A stretch of 64,000 nt of DNA, from the NCBI GenBank assembly GCA_034509495.1, contig CM067522.1, positions 10,148,512 through 10,212,511 on the forward strand, written 5' to 3'. Every line of letters begins with the position of its first letter. Position 1 is the first letter of the stretch. The notes beneath the pieces were generated by a model. The model ran no database searches. It saw only the letters and a list, made by a program, of their open reading frames with translations, and was not told the DNA's origin. This DNA is from Acestrorhynchus altus (taxonomy: Eukaryota; Chordata; Actinopteri; Characiformes; Acestrorhynchidae). Shown here in pieces: positions 63,653-64,000 of the stretch. The position numbers and the translations under genes are program-made.

Positions 63653-64000
63653 CACTGATCAGCCATAACATTATGACCACCTCCTCGTTTCTACACTCAC
63701 TGTCCTTTTCATCAGCTCCTCTTACCATACAGGAGCACTTTGTAGTTCTATAATTAAAGCCCGTAGTCCAGCTGTTTCTCTGCATACTTTGTTAACCCCC
63801 TTTCACACTGTTCTTCAATGATGACCATCAAAGAGCAGATATTATGTGGGTGGTGCTCATTCTCTACACTGCAGTGACTGACATGGAGGTGGCCTAACTG
63901 TTGAACTGAGAAGTCCACCAATCAGAAATATCCAACCAACTGTGTCCTTTGAGCACTAGTTTGAGCAAACTAGAGGTTCAACACAAATTGTGCAAAAACA
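63653..64000. mobile_element. Fold-back MITE, copy 3 (truncated by window edge)
   Basis: Left terminus cactgatcagccataacatt next to TA, then ccacctcctcgtttctacac, ataccatacaggagcactttgtag-like block (63725-63750) and gcatactttgttaaccccct. It shows the full left arm that is decayed in the 20521 copy, including the Tc1-type GATCAGCCATAAC terminus. Confidence 0.7.

Larger units (their letters stand above)
62643..64000 (-). other. Intron of snx33 (continues off window)
   Basis: No further exon to the window end. Contains a (CA)n tract, an inverted GGGCGATAT repeat piece and a truncated fold-back MITE. Confidence 0.55.

Overview
The window is vertebrate nuclear DNA, almost certainly from a teleost fish. 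It has spliced genes with GT-AG introns, one CpG-rich promoter, tRNA-derived SINEs, many decayed Tc1/mariner elements with TA target duplications, palindromic MITEs, and long (TA)n, (CA)n and (AGAT)n microsatellites. The repeat mix is like that of characiform, siluriform or gymnotiform fishes, but this placement is only a guess. Nothing prokaryotic is present.

Left end (about 1-6.2 kb, minus strand): most of a gene for a membrane-anchored alpha/beta hydrolase of the isoprenylcysteine methylesterase-like family. Six coding exons join in frame through 269 residues. They cover an N-terminal membrane segment, the YGGAWGSG oxyanion-hole region and the GHSAG nucleophile elbow. The gene continues off the left edge, so the catalytic Asp and His lie outside. 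A 40-bp microexon and a candidate promoter exon near 6.22 kb would make it a gene whose ATG is split by an intron.

Centre (9.4-37.6 kb, plus strand): a complete cspg4 (NG2 proteoglycan) gene. It has a GC-box promoter, ten coding exons joining to 2382 codons, a signal peptide, two laminin-G domains, the CSPG repeat array, one transmembrane helix, and a cytoplasmic tail ending in the PDZ ligand QYWV. Intron 2 appears to be a GC-AG intron. The introns are full of transposons. One Tc1 element ends 35 bp before exon 9, and a fold-back MITE fills most of intron 3.

Right part (37.6-62.2 kb): about 25 kb with no recognisable host gene. It holds SINEs, fold-back MITEs, at least six Tc1-type elements, and a local duplication at 56.1 and 57.8 kb.

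Right end (62.4-62.6 kb, minus strand): the last coding exon of a SNX9-family sorting nexin, best read as snx33. The tail-to-tail order of cspg4 and snx33 matches human 15q24, which supports both calls. The three genes do not form a pathway: one is a pericyte/glial-progenitor surface proteoglycan, one an endocytic BAR protein and one a membrane esterase. No new multi-gene system was seen; the most interesting features are splicing oddities and transposon architecture.
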